Source: Faucicola sp048551375 (GTDB lineage: Bacteria > Pseudomonadota > Gammaproteobacteria > Pseudomonadales > Moraxellaceae). From it: 43,537 nucleotides of DNA. This document shows, in pieces, positions 15,415-24,206 of this stretch. The notes under the pieces are model-generated. The model saw only the letters and a program-made list of their open reading frames with translations, made no database searches and had not been told where the DNA came from. Numbering within the stretch: the stretch's first letter is position 1; each line of letters opens with the position of its first letter. Both the position numbers and the translations under genes were made by a program. The stretch spans positions 1 through 43,537 of the forward strand of contig NZ_JBLYZJ010000018.1 in NCBI RefSeq assembly GCF_048551375.1. The letters run 5' to 3'.

Positions 15415-17292
15415 TTAATCATTATCTTCATCCATTTCCTCTCCCAAAAACCCACCACTTTGACGTTGCCACAAGCGAGCATACACGCCATTTTGTGCCA
15501 ATAACTGCTCGTGACTGCCTTGCTCCACGATTTGCCCTTTATCCATTACCACTAGTCTATCCATCGAAGCAATGGTCGAAAGCCGATGAGCAATCGCAAT
15601 CACAGTTTTGTTTGCCATAATATCATTCAAGCTATCGGTAATAGCGTGTTCCACTTCGCTATCCAGTGCCGAAGTCGCTTCGTCCAATAGCAGAATAGGG
15701 GCGTTTTTAAGCATCACACGAGCGATGGCGATACGTTGACGCTGTCCGCCCGATAGCTTCACGCCACGCTCACCCACTTGGGTATCTAAGCCTCGGTTAC
15801 CTTTATCATCAGCAAGCAGTTCAATAAAGTCAAGAGCATGGGCTTGGCGACTGGCTTGCAAAATCTCTGCGTCACTGGCATTGGGGCGACCATAGGCGAT
15901 ATTTTCACGCACGGTGCGGTGCAATAGCGAGGTATCTTGCGTGACCATACCAATTTGCTGACGTAGACTCTCTTGGGTGACATTGGCAATATTTTGCCCA
16001 TCAATCAAAATCGCCCCACTATCCACATCATAAAACCGCAATAACAAATTGACCAAAGTCGATTTACCTGCCCCAGAGCGTCCGACCAAACCGATTTTTT
16101 CACCTGCTTGGATATGTAAATTAAAATTATCCAGCAATTTACGCTCGCCTGCATCAGCGTCTGTCGCACTCACTTTACCATAATTAAAATCAACATTGTC
16201 AAACACGATATCGCCTCGGCTCACCACCAATGCCCCTGCATTGGGCTGGTCGATGACGGTATGCGGTTTGGATAAAGTTCGCATCCCATCTTGTACCGTA
16301 CCGATATTTTCAAATAAACTCGCCGTTTGCCACATAATCCAATGCGTCAACCCATTCAGTCGAATCGCCATCGCTGTGGCGGCCGCAATCGCCCCAACGC
16401 TTAGACCTTGATACCCCCACAAATACAGCCCAATCGCCACAGTCGAAGCCACCAACAACACATTGATGGTATGATTGACCACCTCAAGGCGTGACACCCA
16501 TCGCATTTGGTCATGCACCGTGTCCATAAACTGACCCATCGCATCCTTGGCATAACTCAGCTCACGGCGGGAATGACTAAACAGCTTCACCGTCATAATA
16601 TTGGCATACGCATCAGTAATCCGTCCTGTCATCAACGCACGAGCGTCCGCTTGGCGACTGGCAGAGGCTTTGAGTTTGGGGATAAAATACGCCACCGTAC
16701 TGACAAACAGCACCAGCCACAGCACAAACGGCACAAGTAGCCAACTGTCCAAACTGACCAAAATCACCCCACTACTGATAAAATACACCGACACATACAC
16801 AAACATATCAGCAATCGTCATAATGGTTTCACGCACCGCAAGGGCGGTCTGCATCACCTTAGCGGACACCCGTCCCGAAAACTCATCTTGATAAAACTGC
16901 ATCGACTGCCCTAGCATTTGCCGATGAAACCGCCACCGCATCTGCATCGGAAACACGCCTTGAAGTGTCTGAAAATGAATCAGCGAGCTTAACGCCACCA
17001 ACAACGGACTGACCAACAACACCGCCCCCATCATCAGAAGCGTATTGCCTTTTTCTGCCCATAAAGTCGCAGGGGTATAATGCCCCAACCAATCCACAAC
17101 CTTACCAATCCACGCAAACAGCAACGACTCATACACCCCAATCAAGGCGGTCAACACCATCAACGCCAAAATCCAACCACGCAAACCTTGGGTACACGCC
17201 CACAAAAATTTTAAAAAATTATCCGTGGGTAGGGCATAATCATCATGGGGATAAGGGTCAAGACGGCTTTCAAAAAAACGAAAAATTTGCAT
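15415..17292 (-). CDS. ABC exporter, fused permease and ATPase
   Basis: A 625-aa half-transporter with the type IV (MsbA-like) exporter layout. Membrane helices start at about residues 40-60, with five more through about 320, followed by an ATPase domain with Walker A GRSGAGKST, the signature LSGGQRQR, Walker B ILLLDEATSALD and the switch His in AIAHRLST. It should act as a homodimer in the inner membrane, exporting a lipid, peptide or drug. The N-terminal sequence is not that of MsbA itself, and no substrate can be assigned. The gene ends with an acidic tail (GEEMDEDND). It is co-directional with the methyltransferase gene downstream. Confidence 0.9.
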   Translation of the reverse strand: MQIFRFFESRLDPYPHDDYALPTDNFLKFLWACTQGLRGWILALMVLTALIGVYESLLFAWIGKVVDWLGHYTPATLWAEKGNTLLMMGAVLLVSPLLVALSSLIHFQTLQGVFPMQMRWRFHRQMLGQSMQFYQDEFSGRVSAKVMQTALAVRETIMTIADMFVYVSVYFISSGVILVSLDSWLLVPFVLWLVLFVSTVAYFIPKLKASASRQADARALMTGRITDAYANIMTVKLFSHSRRELSYAKDAMGQFMDTVHDQMRWVSRLEVVNHTINVLLVASTVAIGLYLWGYQGLSVGAIAAATAMAIRLNGLTHWIMWQTASLFENIGTVQDGMRTLSKPHTVIDQPNAGALVVSRGDIVFDNVDFNYGKVSATDADAGERKLLDNFNLHIQAGEKIGLVGRSGAGKSTLVNLLLRFYDVDSGAILIDGQNIANVTQESLRQQIGMVTQDTSLLHRTVRENIAYGRPNASDAEILQASRQAHALDFIELLADDKGNRGLDTQVGERGVKLSGGQRQRIAIARVMLKNAPILLLDEATSALDSEVEHAITDSLNDIMANKTVIAIAHRLSTIASMDRLVVMDKGQIVEQGSHEQLLAQNGVYARLWQRQSGGFLGEEMDEDND

Positions 17293-17434
17293 AAAAGTGC
17301 CTAATTCTAATTTGAAATTTTAATTATAAAAACTATAAGATAAATGACGCTATTGTAGCAATTTTAAAGGATTAGGAATGCCAGTGAATTGTAACCATCT
17401 GCAGGATATTGGTATGATAAAATAATATCATGCG

Positions 17435-17459
17435 GTAGGGGCGTAATGCTTACGCCCTA
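17435..17459. repeat. GTAGGGGCGTA palindrome (REP-like unit)
   Basis: A unit starting GTAGGGGCGTAATGC and closing TTACGCCCTA, in the gap between the divergent ABC exporter and GNAT genes. It is nearly identical to the unit at 8323. Confidence 0.75.
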
Positions 17460-17514
17460 TAACACGATATTTTGATTGGATTTAATATTCAAAAACCACC
17501 CCACGAGAATCCCC

Positions 17515-17919
17515 ATGCCCCTAGAAAGCACCGCCATTCGCCATTTTGAGCAAAACCCACTTGCCCAAGACGACCCAAAACTGACCCTGCGAATCGAAAA
17601 ACTCTACGACACCAGCCCAGAATTTACCACAGGAAGCGAAGCCATCGCTTTATTTGAAAAGAGCCTCGCCAAAGGTAACTTGTTATATTTGGGTATGTTT
17701 AACGGCAAGCCCATCTGTGCCATTGGCTGTTTTGACGATGGGCAGACTGATACAAAACGCTTGCAATATATTGTGGTACACCCTGCTAACCGAGGGCGAA
17801 GCATCTCTGCCAAATTCATCAAACAAGTCACCGACATCGAACGTAAAAAAGGCATTCGTCACTTTATAGCAGGCTGTGGGGCGATTCACCGTGTCCTCGC
17901 CATGTATGAATTGTTGTAA
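17515..17919 (+). CDS. GNAT-fold protein, possibly PanZ-like
   Basis: A protein of about 134 aa from the ATG at 17515, preceded by GAGAA. It has a compact GNAT core: LLYLGMFNGKPICAIGCF (strands 2-3), LQYIVVHPANRGRSISAKF (the acetyl-CoA binding loop, with a slightly altered Q/RxxGxG/A motif NRGRSIS), and a C-terminal FIAGCGAIHRVLAMYELL. The size and KLYDTSPEF start recall the PanZ group, which senses acetyl-CoA and promotes PanD maturation, but I hold that loosely. It could equally be an ordinary N-acetyltransferase. tRNA-Phe follows. Confidence 0.7.
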   Translation: MPLESTAIRHFEQNPLAQDDPKLTLRIEKLYDTSPEFTTGSEAIALFEKSLAKGNLLYLGMFNGKPICAIGCFDDGQTDTKRLQYIVVHPANRGRSISAKFIKQVTDIERKKGIRHFIAGCGAIHRVLAMYELL

Positions 17920-17964
17920 AAAACCGCTAAAAACAACTTTTTTCACATTTTTGATAAATAATAC

Positions 17965-17993
17965 TTGACAGGGACGGCGTTTTTTAGTTTAAT
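17965..17993 (+). promoter_or_regulatory. Sigma-70 promoter of tRNA-Phe
   Basis: TTGACA (17965-17970), a 17-base spacer and TTTAAT (17988-17993) form a strong promoter about 60 bp before the tRNA. A GC-containing stretch after the -10 box would be the discriminator. Confidence 0.7.
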
Positions 17994-18052
17994 AACGCCT
18001 CATTGATGAGCGATATAAAAATTTAGATTGTATCTAATTTTTATCACCTTAT

Positions 18053-18128
18053 GGCGCGGTAGCTCAGTCGGTAGAGCAACGGATTGAAAATCCGTGTGTC
18101 GGCAGTTCGATCCTGCCCCACGCCACCA
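18053..18128 (+). tRNA. tRNA-Phe (anticodon GAA)
   Basis: A 76-base cloverleaf with encoded CCA. It has D stem GCTC/GAGC, anticodon stem ACGGA/TCCGT around TTGAAAA with GAA at 18086-18088, and T arm GGCAG-TTCGATC-CTGCC. The acceptor stem pairs GGCGCGG with CCACGCC and contains one C-A mismatch (bases 18057 and 18120). Its own promoter and terminator flank it. Confidence 0.96.
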
Positions 18129-18148
18129 TTCATCAATTTAAAATCATC

Positions 18149-18178
18149 AACCCCACGCTGAAAAGTTTGGGGTTTTTT
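18149..18178 (+). terminator. Terminator after tRNA-Phe
   Basis: AACCCC pairs with GGGGTT across a GAAAA-containing loop, followed by TTTT. Confidence 0.75.
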
Positions 18179-18196
18179 GTTGTCAAAGGGTTTTAG

Positions 18197-18326
18197 GTAA
18201 GGACGTAATGTTTACGCCCTGTTTAAAACTTTAAAGATTGGGTGTATGCAATACGCCCCTACAACATTATCAATCTATGACATAACTTTTGATAACGTTG
18301 GGTTTCGCACGCTCAACCCAACCTAC
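18197..18326. repeat. Cluster of three REP-like palindromes
   Basis: Two GGGCGTA-type units face each other (18197-18219 with a GTAAGG head, and 18240-18262 ending CGCCCCTAC). They are followed by a GTTGGGT-type unit (18297-18326) ending AACCCAACCTAC. The sequence after it (AAATGCGTCAGTTCTA) resembles the flank of the element at 36383-36505. Confidence 0.7.
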
Positions 18327-18357
18327 ATTCGATGAAAATGCGTCAGTTCTAAGGCAT

Positions 18358-18645
18358 TTATTTTTGGGCTGTCCAACCTTTTGGGCGTTCGTAGTCGGCA
18401 TTGTCCAAGAATTTGTTGCGTTGTTCGGTCAAAAACTTTTTGGCTTCTGGGTCTATCATGCTAAGGTGATTTTCGTTAATTAGCATGGTTTGATGTTCGA
18501 GCCATTCTTGCCATGCTTTGGCAGATACGGTATTTTGGATTTCCTCGCCCAATTTATTTGGAAACGGTGGTGTTGGTAATTTGGGTAAGTTTTGTTGGTA
18601 TTTACGACACATGACCATGTGGTCGGCTGGGTTGTAAGTTTGCAT
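18358..18645 (-). CDS. yggX: Probable Fe(2+)-trafficking protein YggX
   Basis: A small cytoplasmic protein linked to iron supply for Fe-S clusters and to oxidative stress resistance. The product is about 95 aa from the ATG at 18645, which has AAGGA eight bases upstream; the longer frame to 18672 is not needed. It has the family's single conserved Cys in the MVMCRKYQQNLPKL start, then the GEEIQNTVSAKAWQEWLEHQ and INENHLSMIDPEAKKFL segments. The length is typical (about 90 aa). In many Pseudomonadales yggX lies near argH/argA-type genes; here argH is the next gene upstream. Confidence 0.93.
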   Translation of the reverse strand: MQTYNPADHMVMCRKYQQNLPKLPTPPFPNKLGEEIQNTVSAKAWQEWLEHQTMLINENHLSMIDPEAKKFLTEQRNKFLDNADYERPKGWTAQK

Positions 18646-19339
18646 GACGGTTTCCTTGATGGTTTTCTTCACAGTAATTTAGGACAAATTATACCAAAAA
18701 ATGGCGGTTTTTCTTGTATTGAATCGGTCGTTTATGCGTCTTTAATGCGGATGGTCTTGTAACACCTCATGCAAGCCGTGTCATAGGATTATGGATAGCC
18801 GATTAGAGGGATTTTTCACCCATTAATAAACGCCCAAATGTTGCCATTTGGACGTTTTCTTGTTGCAATGTGCCGTAGGAAAATAGTTTTAGCTTCGTAA
18901 GAGAAAATTCTTTAAATAGAATTTTCTAAGTATGGCTATTTTCGTATTTAACCTCAGTTCGGTGTAAGATTTTACGCAATCATGTGATTTAAAATAAAAT
19001 ATTCTAAAGGTAAGGTGCGTCATACGCACCTATTGAAGATATTGATTTTGAATGGTGCGTAAAACGCACCTTACGAATTTAAACTATTTTAAAAATCATA
19101 GGTTTATCAATAATAATGGCGTTTGTTATATCGAACTCAGGTTATTTAAATTGGTGGGTTACGCCAAAAAGACGGCTAACCCACCCTACTTTACTCAACA
19201 ATAACTCGTAAGCCTATCGCTACTTTATATGTTAATTTAATGCTCAAAATATTTCCATTCTTGGTAGCTTTCTGACATATCAAAAATATCGCCACAAGTG
19301 CGAATTAAACCTTTTAACTGTTTGGGTATTTGGCGTTTT
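18646..19339. other. Gene-poor gap with repeats
   Basis: About 690 bp between yggX and argH. It holds a hairpin with arms CGCCCAAATG and CATTTGGACG followed by TTTTCT (18831-18858), a palindrome AGAAAATTCT...AGAATTTTCT near 18902-18928, a paired GGTGCGT element (19010-19074) and a GGTGGGTTACGC palindrome (19153-19189). Directly after the argH stop, the minus strand encodes a stretch ending SESYQEWKYFEH (stop at 19237) that looks protein-like but has no start outside argH. Confidence 0.55.
19010..19074. repeat. Paired GGTGCGT/ACGCACC palindromes (REP-like)
   Basis: Two inverted units, 19010-19030 starting GTAAGGTGCGT and 19054-19074 ending ACGCACCTTAC. The layout matches the copy at 1681-1745. 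Confidence 0.75.
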
Positions 19340-20797
19340 TTACCTAAGATGCTCCATACGCTCACGCCCACGCTCAATTGCCATTTTGACTTGATTAGGA
19401 GCTGTACCACCAATATGGTTACGAGCATTTAATGAACCTTCAAGGGTCAAATATTCAAACACATCATCACCAATCAGACTGCTAAAGCCCTGCAACTCTG
19501 CCAATGATAATTCGCTTAAATCCACGCCTTTCGCCACGCCTAAACCAACTGCTTTACCCACGACTTCATGGGCATCACGGAATGGCAAGCCTTTACGCAC
19601 CAAGTAATCCGCCAAATCAGTTGCTGTGGCATAGCCTTTCATGGTGGCAGACCGCATAGCGTCTTTGTTTGGCACAAGATTTGGCAACATATCACCAAAT
19701 GCAAGCAACGAACCAGTCAGCGTATCGACCACATCAAATAGTGGTTCTTTGTCTTCTTGGTTGTCTTTATTGTAGGCAAGTGGTTGGTTTTTCATCAAGG
19801 TTAATAGCGTTACCAAATCACCAAACACTCGTGATGCCTTACCACGCACCAACTCTGGCACGTCTGGGTTTTTCTTTTGTGGCATGATGCTTGAGCCAGT
19901 GCAGAAGCGGTCAGGCACTTGCACAAAGCCAAATTGAGCCGACATCCACAAGATGATTTCTTCACTCATGCGAGATAGGTGCATCATCAAAATACTGGCG
20001 GTACTGGCAAATTCAATGGCAAAATCACGGTCAGACACGGCATCCAGTGAATTTTGACAAATTCCCTCAAAGCCCAAAAGCTGTGCGGTAAATGGACGGT
20101 CAATCGGATAGGTCGTCCCTGCCAACGCTGCCGAACCGAGTGGCATTTGATTAATCCGTTTACGTCCATCAAGAAAGCGTTCGCTATCACGCATGAGCAT
20201 CTCAAACCACGCCATCACATGATGCCCAAAGCTGACAGGCTGTGCGGTCTGTAAATGGGTAAATCCGGGCATGATGGTGTCGGTATGCTGGCTGGCGAGT
20301 TCCAGTAAGCCGTTTTGTAGGCGTTTTAGCAAGCCCAAAATAATGTCAGTCTGGTCACGCAAGTATAGACGGATATCAGTCGCAACTTGGTCGTTACGGC
20401 TACGCCCTGTATGGAGTTTTTTGCCGACATCACCAATCAGAGCGGTGAGTCGTGATTCAACATTCATATGCACGTCTTCTAACGCCACCGACCAGACAAA
20501 TTTGCCATCAGCGATTTCTTGTTTGACTTGATTTAGCCCATCCACAATTTGGGTTTTTTCATCTTCGGTCAAAATCCCTGCTTTGGCAAGCATGGTGGCA
20601 TGGGCGATTGAGCCTGCAATGTCTTGATTGGCAAAGCGTTTGTCAAAATTCACCGAGGCGGTAAATTCTGCAACAAAACTGTCAGTGGCTTCACTAAAAC
20701 GCCCGCCCCACATACTGGACGAGGTGTTTTGATTTGTTGGTGTGCTAGACGCAGTAGAAGGGCTTGTAGTATGATGGGGAATAATAGATGATTCCAT
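19340..20797 (-). CDS. argH: Argininosuccinate lyase
   Basis: Splits argininosuccinate into arginine and fumarate, the last step of arginine synthesis. The product is 485 aa. Residues 29-40 (MWGGRFSEATDS) are the usual family start. Here about 28 extra Ser/Thr-rich residues precede it, supported by AAAGGAA six bases before the ATG at 20797, so the longer form is the likely one, with the internal Met29 as the alternative. The signature GSSIMPQKKNPD (flexible loop with catalytic Ser) is intact, as are HTGRSRNDQVATD and TPxHLQ-like GFTHLQTAQP. It is divergent from algZ, the same arrangement as in Pseudomonas. Confidence 0.96.
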   Translation of the reverse strand: MESSIIPHHTTSPSTASSTPTNQNTSSSMWGGRFSEATDSFVAEFTASVNFDKRFANQDIAGSIAHATMLAKAGILTEDEKTQIVDGLNQVKQEIADGKFVWSVALEDVHMNVESRLTALIGDVGKKLHTGRSRNDQVATDIRLYLRDQTDIILGLLKRLQNGLLELASQHTDTIMPGFTHLQTAQPVSFGHHVMAWFEMLMRDSERFLDGRKRINQMPLGSAALAGTTYPIDRPFTAQLLGFEGICQNSLDAVSDRDFAIEFASTASILMMHLSRMSEEIILWMSAQFGFVQVPDRFCTGSSIMPQKKNPDVPELVRGKASRVFGDLVTLLTLMKNQPLAYNKDNQEDKEPLFDVVDTLTGSLLAFGDMLPNLVPNKDAMRSATMKGYATATDLADYLVRKGLPFRDAHEVVGKAVGLGVAKGVDLSELSLAELQGFSSLIGDDVFEYLTLEGSLNARNHIGGTAPNQVKMAIERGRERMEHLR

Positions 20798-20837
20798 AAT
20801 AGATTCCTTTGGCTAAGGCTCAGACTTTGAGGTAGCA

Positions 20838-22022
20838 ATGACCGTACCGCATAAAACTCCATTACTACCATTGCCGAAATTTTTAACAAGTAAATTTGAC
20901 AAACATAGTAACGCAAACCCAAACGCCCCACAACTGATGAATCAACCATTGGGCAAAAAATTCTTTTTACCCACCTTTAATGACCGATATGCGATTTTAT
21001 TTTGGCTGGGGTTGGTGGTTTTTTATGTGTTTTTATCGGTCGTGCTACAAATTGGACATTTTAACGATATACAAGCAGTATTTAAAGAAATCATCGAAAC
21101 ATTTGTGATGGCAATGTCCGTTGTGGGGAGCATCTTACTGTATGTGCATTTTTCAATTCCCAAATTTGATAGATATAACTATAACAGTGGTCAAATTACC
21201 CGTGAGGTGTTATTAGCAGGGCTATTTATTACCCCAATAATGACCTTAGTCGCACGTTGGATATTGCAAGCGACTTTGGACTATGACTTAGCTTTATGGG
21301 AGTTGGTTGCTCAAGTGGTGTTGAACACGTTTCTGAGCTTGTTAATGATAGGGTTGCTTAGTGTTTATTTTCGTATTCAGTATAACCACATTGTTAGTGT
21401 ACAAAGCTTATACCGCCGAAAATTGATTGAGCAGAACGAACAGCTCAAAGCACGTATTACCCCACATTTTTTCTTTAACATGCTCAATACCATGCAGTAT
21501 TTAGTCGAAGATGACCCCATCGAAGCAGAAAATATGATTCGCTGTGTGTCCGCCCTGTATCGAGCGAGTTTTGAAGAGATTCGAGAGGTGGCATTGTTGG
21601 ATGAAATTGAATTATGTGAAGATTATTTGACCATCGAAAAATATCGTTTTAGTAATAAACTCAAAATTAGCTGGGTATTGCCTGATGAAGACTTACTGTA
21701 TGATATGGTCATCGCTTCATTAACGTTACAGCTAGTCATCGAAAAAATGATTGTAAATGTGGTGGAGATGACCACGGAAGCCATCAATCTAAAAATAGCG
21801 ATTCACTGGGAAAATGACATGGTCGCAATTGATGTGATTACCAGTATTCCTAATAGTAATCTCCAAGTGATTTATGATAATATACAACAAAAGCTGATGT
21901 TTAATAATCAGCTAGAGGTGTTACGCCAATTTTATGGTGAAAAATCCAGTATAGGTTATGTTTATACTGAGCAAGGATTGGTCACACAAATTCGCTATCC
22001 TCTAAAAGACGTTGCGTTTTAA
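20838..22022 (+). CDS. algZ: LytS/AlgZ-family sensor histidine kinase with degenerate ATPase domain
   Basis: A 394-aa inner-membrane sensor, start ATG 20838 after GAGG. It has four likely membrane helices (about 51-71, 89-108, 125-143, 157-180), then the His_kinase domain with RITPHFFFNMLNTMQYL (His210) and EIELCEDYLTIEKYRF, both typical of LytS-type kinases. The ATPase part is poorly kept: the N-box position reads LQLVIEKMIVNV, with Lys303 where the essential Asn should be, and no Gly-rich G box is visible. P. aeruginosa AlgZ/FimS also lacks standard kinase motifs. It lies upstream of algR and divergent from argH, as in Pseudomonas, where AlgZ/R controls alginate and type IV pili. Confidence 0.88.
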   Translation: MTVPHKTPLLPLPKFLTSKFDKHSNANPNAPQLMNQPLGKKFFLPTFNDRYAILFWLGLVVFYVFLSVVLQIGHFNDIQAVFKEIIETFVMAMSVVGSILLYVHFSIPKFDRYNYNSGQITREVLLAGLFITPIMTLVARWILQATLDYDLALWELVAQVVLNTFLSLLMIGLLSVYFRIQYNHIVSVQSLYRRKLIEQNEQLKARITPHFFFNMLNTMQYLVEDDPIEAENMIRCVSALYRASFEEIREVALLDEIELCEDYLTIEKYRFSNKLKISWVLPDEDLLYDMVIASLTLQLVIEKMIVNVVEMTTEAINLKIAIHWENDMVAIDVITSIPNSNLQVIYDNIQQKLMFNNQLEVLRQFYGEKSSIGYVYTEQGLVTQIRYPLKDVAF

Positions 22023-22346
22023 CGTCACCTACAGTGACTTATGTTGATACTGTGTTAAGCTATTTTTTATTTAAGCGATTTTTTTTGTTTTGGCTATATT
22101 AATTAGCATAATTTTGAGCCAATATATGCTATATTAGGAATATATCATTGTCACATTAGTGAATGGGTAAAAAATAAGCGGTAGTGTAATAAGTTTTAAC
22201 GGTGGAATCTTGGCGATAGTCGGTTGTTTTTCCTTTTTTATACCACCCTATTTATGTTAGTCAGCTACTCATCCTTGTGATAGATTGTATTAAGTCTAAC
22301 TAAAATAAACATAGTAAATGCCTTAATGAAAATAAGGAGAAGTAAC
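22023..22346. other. Gap between algZ and algR
   Basis: A 324-bp AT-rich gap. It probably contains a separate algR promoter (several TATATT-like -10 candidates near 22125-22145), but none stands out. I see no repeat, RNA gene or small gene. Confidence 0.4.
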
Positions 22347-23084
22347 ATGAGAGTTGTGGTGTGTGACGATGAGCCACTCGCACGTGAACGCTTGACACGC
22401 ATTGTTCGTGAGGAGGGGCATGAGGTAGTAGCACAAGCAATGACAGGTATCGAAGTCATTGCAAAAGTTAAAGAAACCACGCCAGACGTGGTGTTGCTGG
22501 ATATCCGTATGCCAGAGATGGACGGTATTCGAGCAGCAAAAGAATTAAACGAACTCAATAACCCCCCTGCCATCATCTTTGTTACAGCTTATGACCACTA
22601 TGCAATTGCTGCCTTTAAGTCACATGCGATTGGCTATTTGCTCAAACCTGCTAATAAAGAAGAGTTGGTTGAAGCCCTTAATCGTGCCTCAACACTCAAC
22701 TCTGCCCAGCTCAATGAAATCCGCCGTCTTGAAGACCCCACCGCCCAACCGATGCGTCAGCATATCGCTGCTCGTACCCATCGAGGTGTGGAGCTGATTC
22801 CTTTATCGGATATCTACTTCTTTACTGCTGACCAAAAATACGTGCAAGTACGCCATAAAGGCGGTACGGTATTGATTGACGAAACACTCAAAGAGCTTGA
22901 GCAAGAATTTGGCGATGCGTTTTTTCGTGTCCATCGTAATGCCTTGATTAATCTTGATTATTTGGAAATGCTTGAAGCCATTGACCAAGGGCAATACCAA
23001 GTGCGTTTTAAAGGCTTGAATGATAAATTGGCGGTCAGTCGCCGTCATTTGCCGATGCTTCGAGATAAAATTCAGACCTTATAA
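22347..23084 (+). CDS. algR: LytTR-family response regulator AlgR
   Basis: A 245-aa regulator starting at the ATG at 22347 with AAGGAG upstream. The receiver domain has the acidic pair CDDEP, the phosphorylation site Asp52 (VVLLDIRMPEMDG) and Lys in YLLKPA. The C-terminal LytTR DNA-binding domain runs from about residue 140 (RGVELIPLSDIYFFTADQKY) to the end, with FFRVHRNALIN. It closely follows the P. aeruginosa AlgR pattern. Its partner AlgZ is just upstream, and hemC follows after a terminator, which is the Pseudomonadales order. Confidence 0.93.
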   Translation: MRVVVCDDEPLARERLTRIVREEGHEVVAQAMTGIEVIAKVKETTPDVVLLDIRMPEMDGIRAAKELNELNNPPAIIFVTAYDHYAIAAFKSHAIGYLLKPANKEELVEALNRASTLNSAQLNEIRRLEDPTAQPMRQHIAARTHRGVELIPLSDIYFFTADQKYVQVRHKGGTVLIDETLKELEQEFGDAFFRVHRNALINLDYLEMLEAIDQGQYQVRFKGLNDKLAVSRRHLPMLRDKIQTL

Positions 23085-23118
23085 TCGCTGACAACCTTAA
23101 TTTGTATTTGATGATATA

Positions 23119-23152
23119 ATGCCTAATAGCTTGCCTGTTAGGCATTTTTTTA
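23119..23152 (+). terminator. Terminator after algR
   Basis: The arms ATGCCTAA and TTAGGCAT flank an 11-base loop and are followed by a run of T. Confidence 0.9.
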
Positions 23153-23168
23153 ATTCAGATTTATCCTT

Positions 23169-23191
23169 GTAGGGGCGTAATGCTTACGTCC
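23169..23191. repeat. GTAGGGGCGTA palindrome (REP-like unit)
   Basis: A unit starting GTAGGGGCGTAATGC and closing TTACGTCC with one change in the arm. It lies between the algR terminator and hemC. Confidence 0.7.
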
Positions 23192-23255
23192 TTACCAAAA
23201 TTCATGTTATTTGTATTTTATACCACCCTCATTTAACAAGTTGCCCGAGTTTTTT

Positions 23256-24206
23256 ATGCTAACGACCCTTAACATCGCCACACGCCAAAGCCCACTTGCT
23301 TTATGGCAAGCCGAATTTATCCAAGCCGAATTACAAACTCTGTATCCACATTTGACCATCAACCTTGTCACCATGGTCACCAAAGGCGATAAAATCCTTG
23401 ATACCCCACTTGCCAAAATCGGTGGTAAAGGCTTGTTTGTCAAAGAGCTAGAGCAAGCGTTATATGAAAAACGAGCGGATATTGCCGTTCACTCATTAAA
23501 AGATGTACCAATGGAATTACCAGAAGGCTTGATGCTAGGGGCATATTGCGAGCGTGAACAGCCGACCGATGCGTTTGTGTCGAACCTTTATGCAAGCCTA
23601 GATGAGCTACCACAAGGGGCAAAACTCGGGACATCAAGCCTACGCCGTCAATGCCAAATTCAGCAATACCGCCCAGACCTTGAGATTATCAGCTTGCGTG
23701 GTAATGTTGGCACGCGTTTGTCAAAACTCGATGATGGCGAGTACGATGCGATTATTTTGGCGACCAGTGGCTTGATGCGACTGGGGCTGACCGAGCGAAT
23801 CCGCCATGAACTTGCCACCGATATCAGCCTACCTGCGGTGGGGCAAGGGGCGTTGGCGATTGAGTGCCGTAGTGATGATAGCGAAGTATTGGACTTGCTA
23901 AAACCACTAAATCACGAGGTCAGCCGTCTGTGTGTGCTTGCCGAACGTGCGATGAACCGCCACTTACAAGGTGGTTGCCAAGTGCCGATTGCAGGCTTCG
24001 CCCAAATTAATGATAGTCAAATTTGGCTACAAGGGCGAGTGGGCAGTGTGGATGGTAAAGTATTACTAAAAGCGGAACATCATAATGCGTTGGTTAATGA
24101 TGTCGTGGAAAATGCCGAAATTGCCGAAGCGATGGGCATTGTGGTGGCGGAAAGCTTATTAGAACAAGGGGCGGATGAAATTTTGAAAGAGATTTATCAG
24201 TCATAG
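23256..24206 (+). CDS. hemC: Porphobilinogen deaminase (hydroxymethylbilane synthase)
   Basis: Polymerises four porphobilinogen units to hydroxymethylbilane in heme synthesis. The product is 316 aa from the ATG at 23256 (MLTTLNIATRQSPLALWQAE). It has the family blocks KGLFVKELE, AVHSLKDVPM, GTSSLRRQCQ and LRGNVGTRL, plus the dipyrromethane cofactor Cys241 in LQGGCQVPIAGFA. The frame is open for 15 codons upstream but without family similarity. hemD, which often follows hemC, is not present; a repeat-filled gap follows instead. Confidence 0.97.
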   Translation: MLTTLNIATRQSPLALWQAEFIQAELQTLYPHLTINLVTMVTKGDKILDTPLAKIGGKGLFVKELEQALYEKRADIAVHSLKDVPMELPEGLMLGAYCEREQPTDAFVSNLYASLDELPQGAKLGTSSLRRQCQIQQYRPDLEIISLRGNVGTRLSKLDDGEYDAIILATSGLMRLGLTERIRHELATDISLPAVGQGALAIECRSDDSEVLDLLKPLNHEVSRLCVLAERAMNRHLQGGCQVPIAGFAQINDSQIWLQGRVGSVDGKVLLKAEHHNALVNDVVENAEIAEAMGIVVAESLLEQGADEILKEIYQS

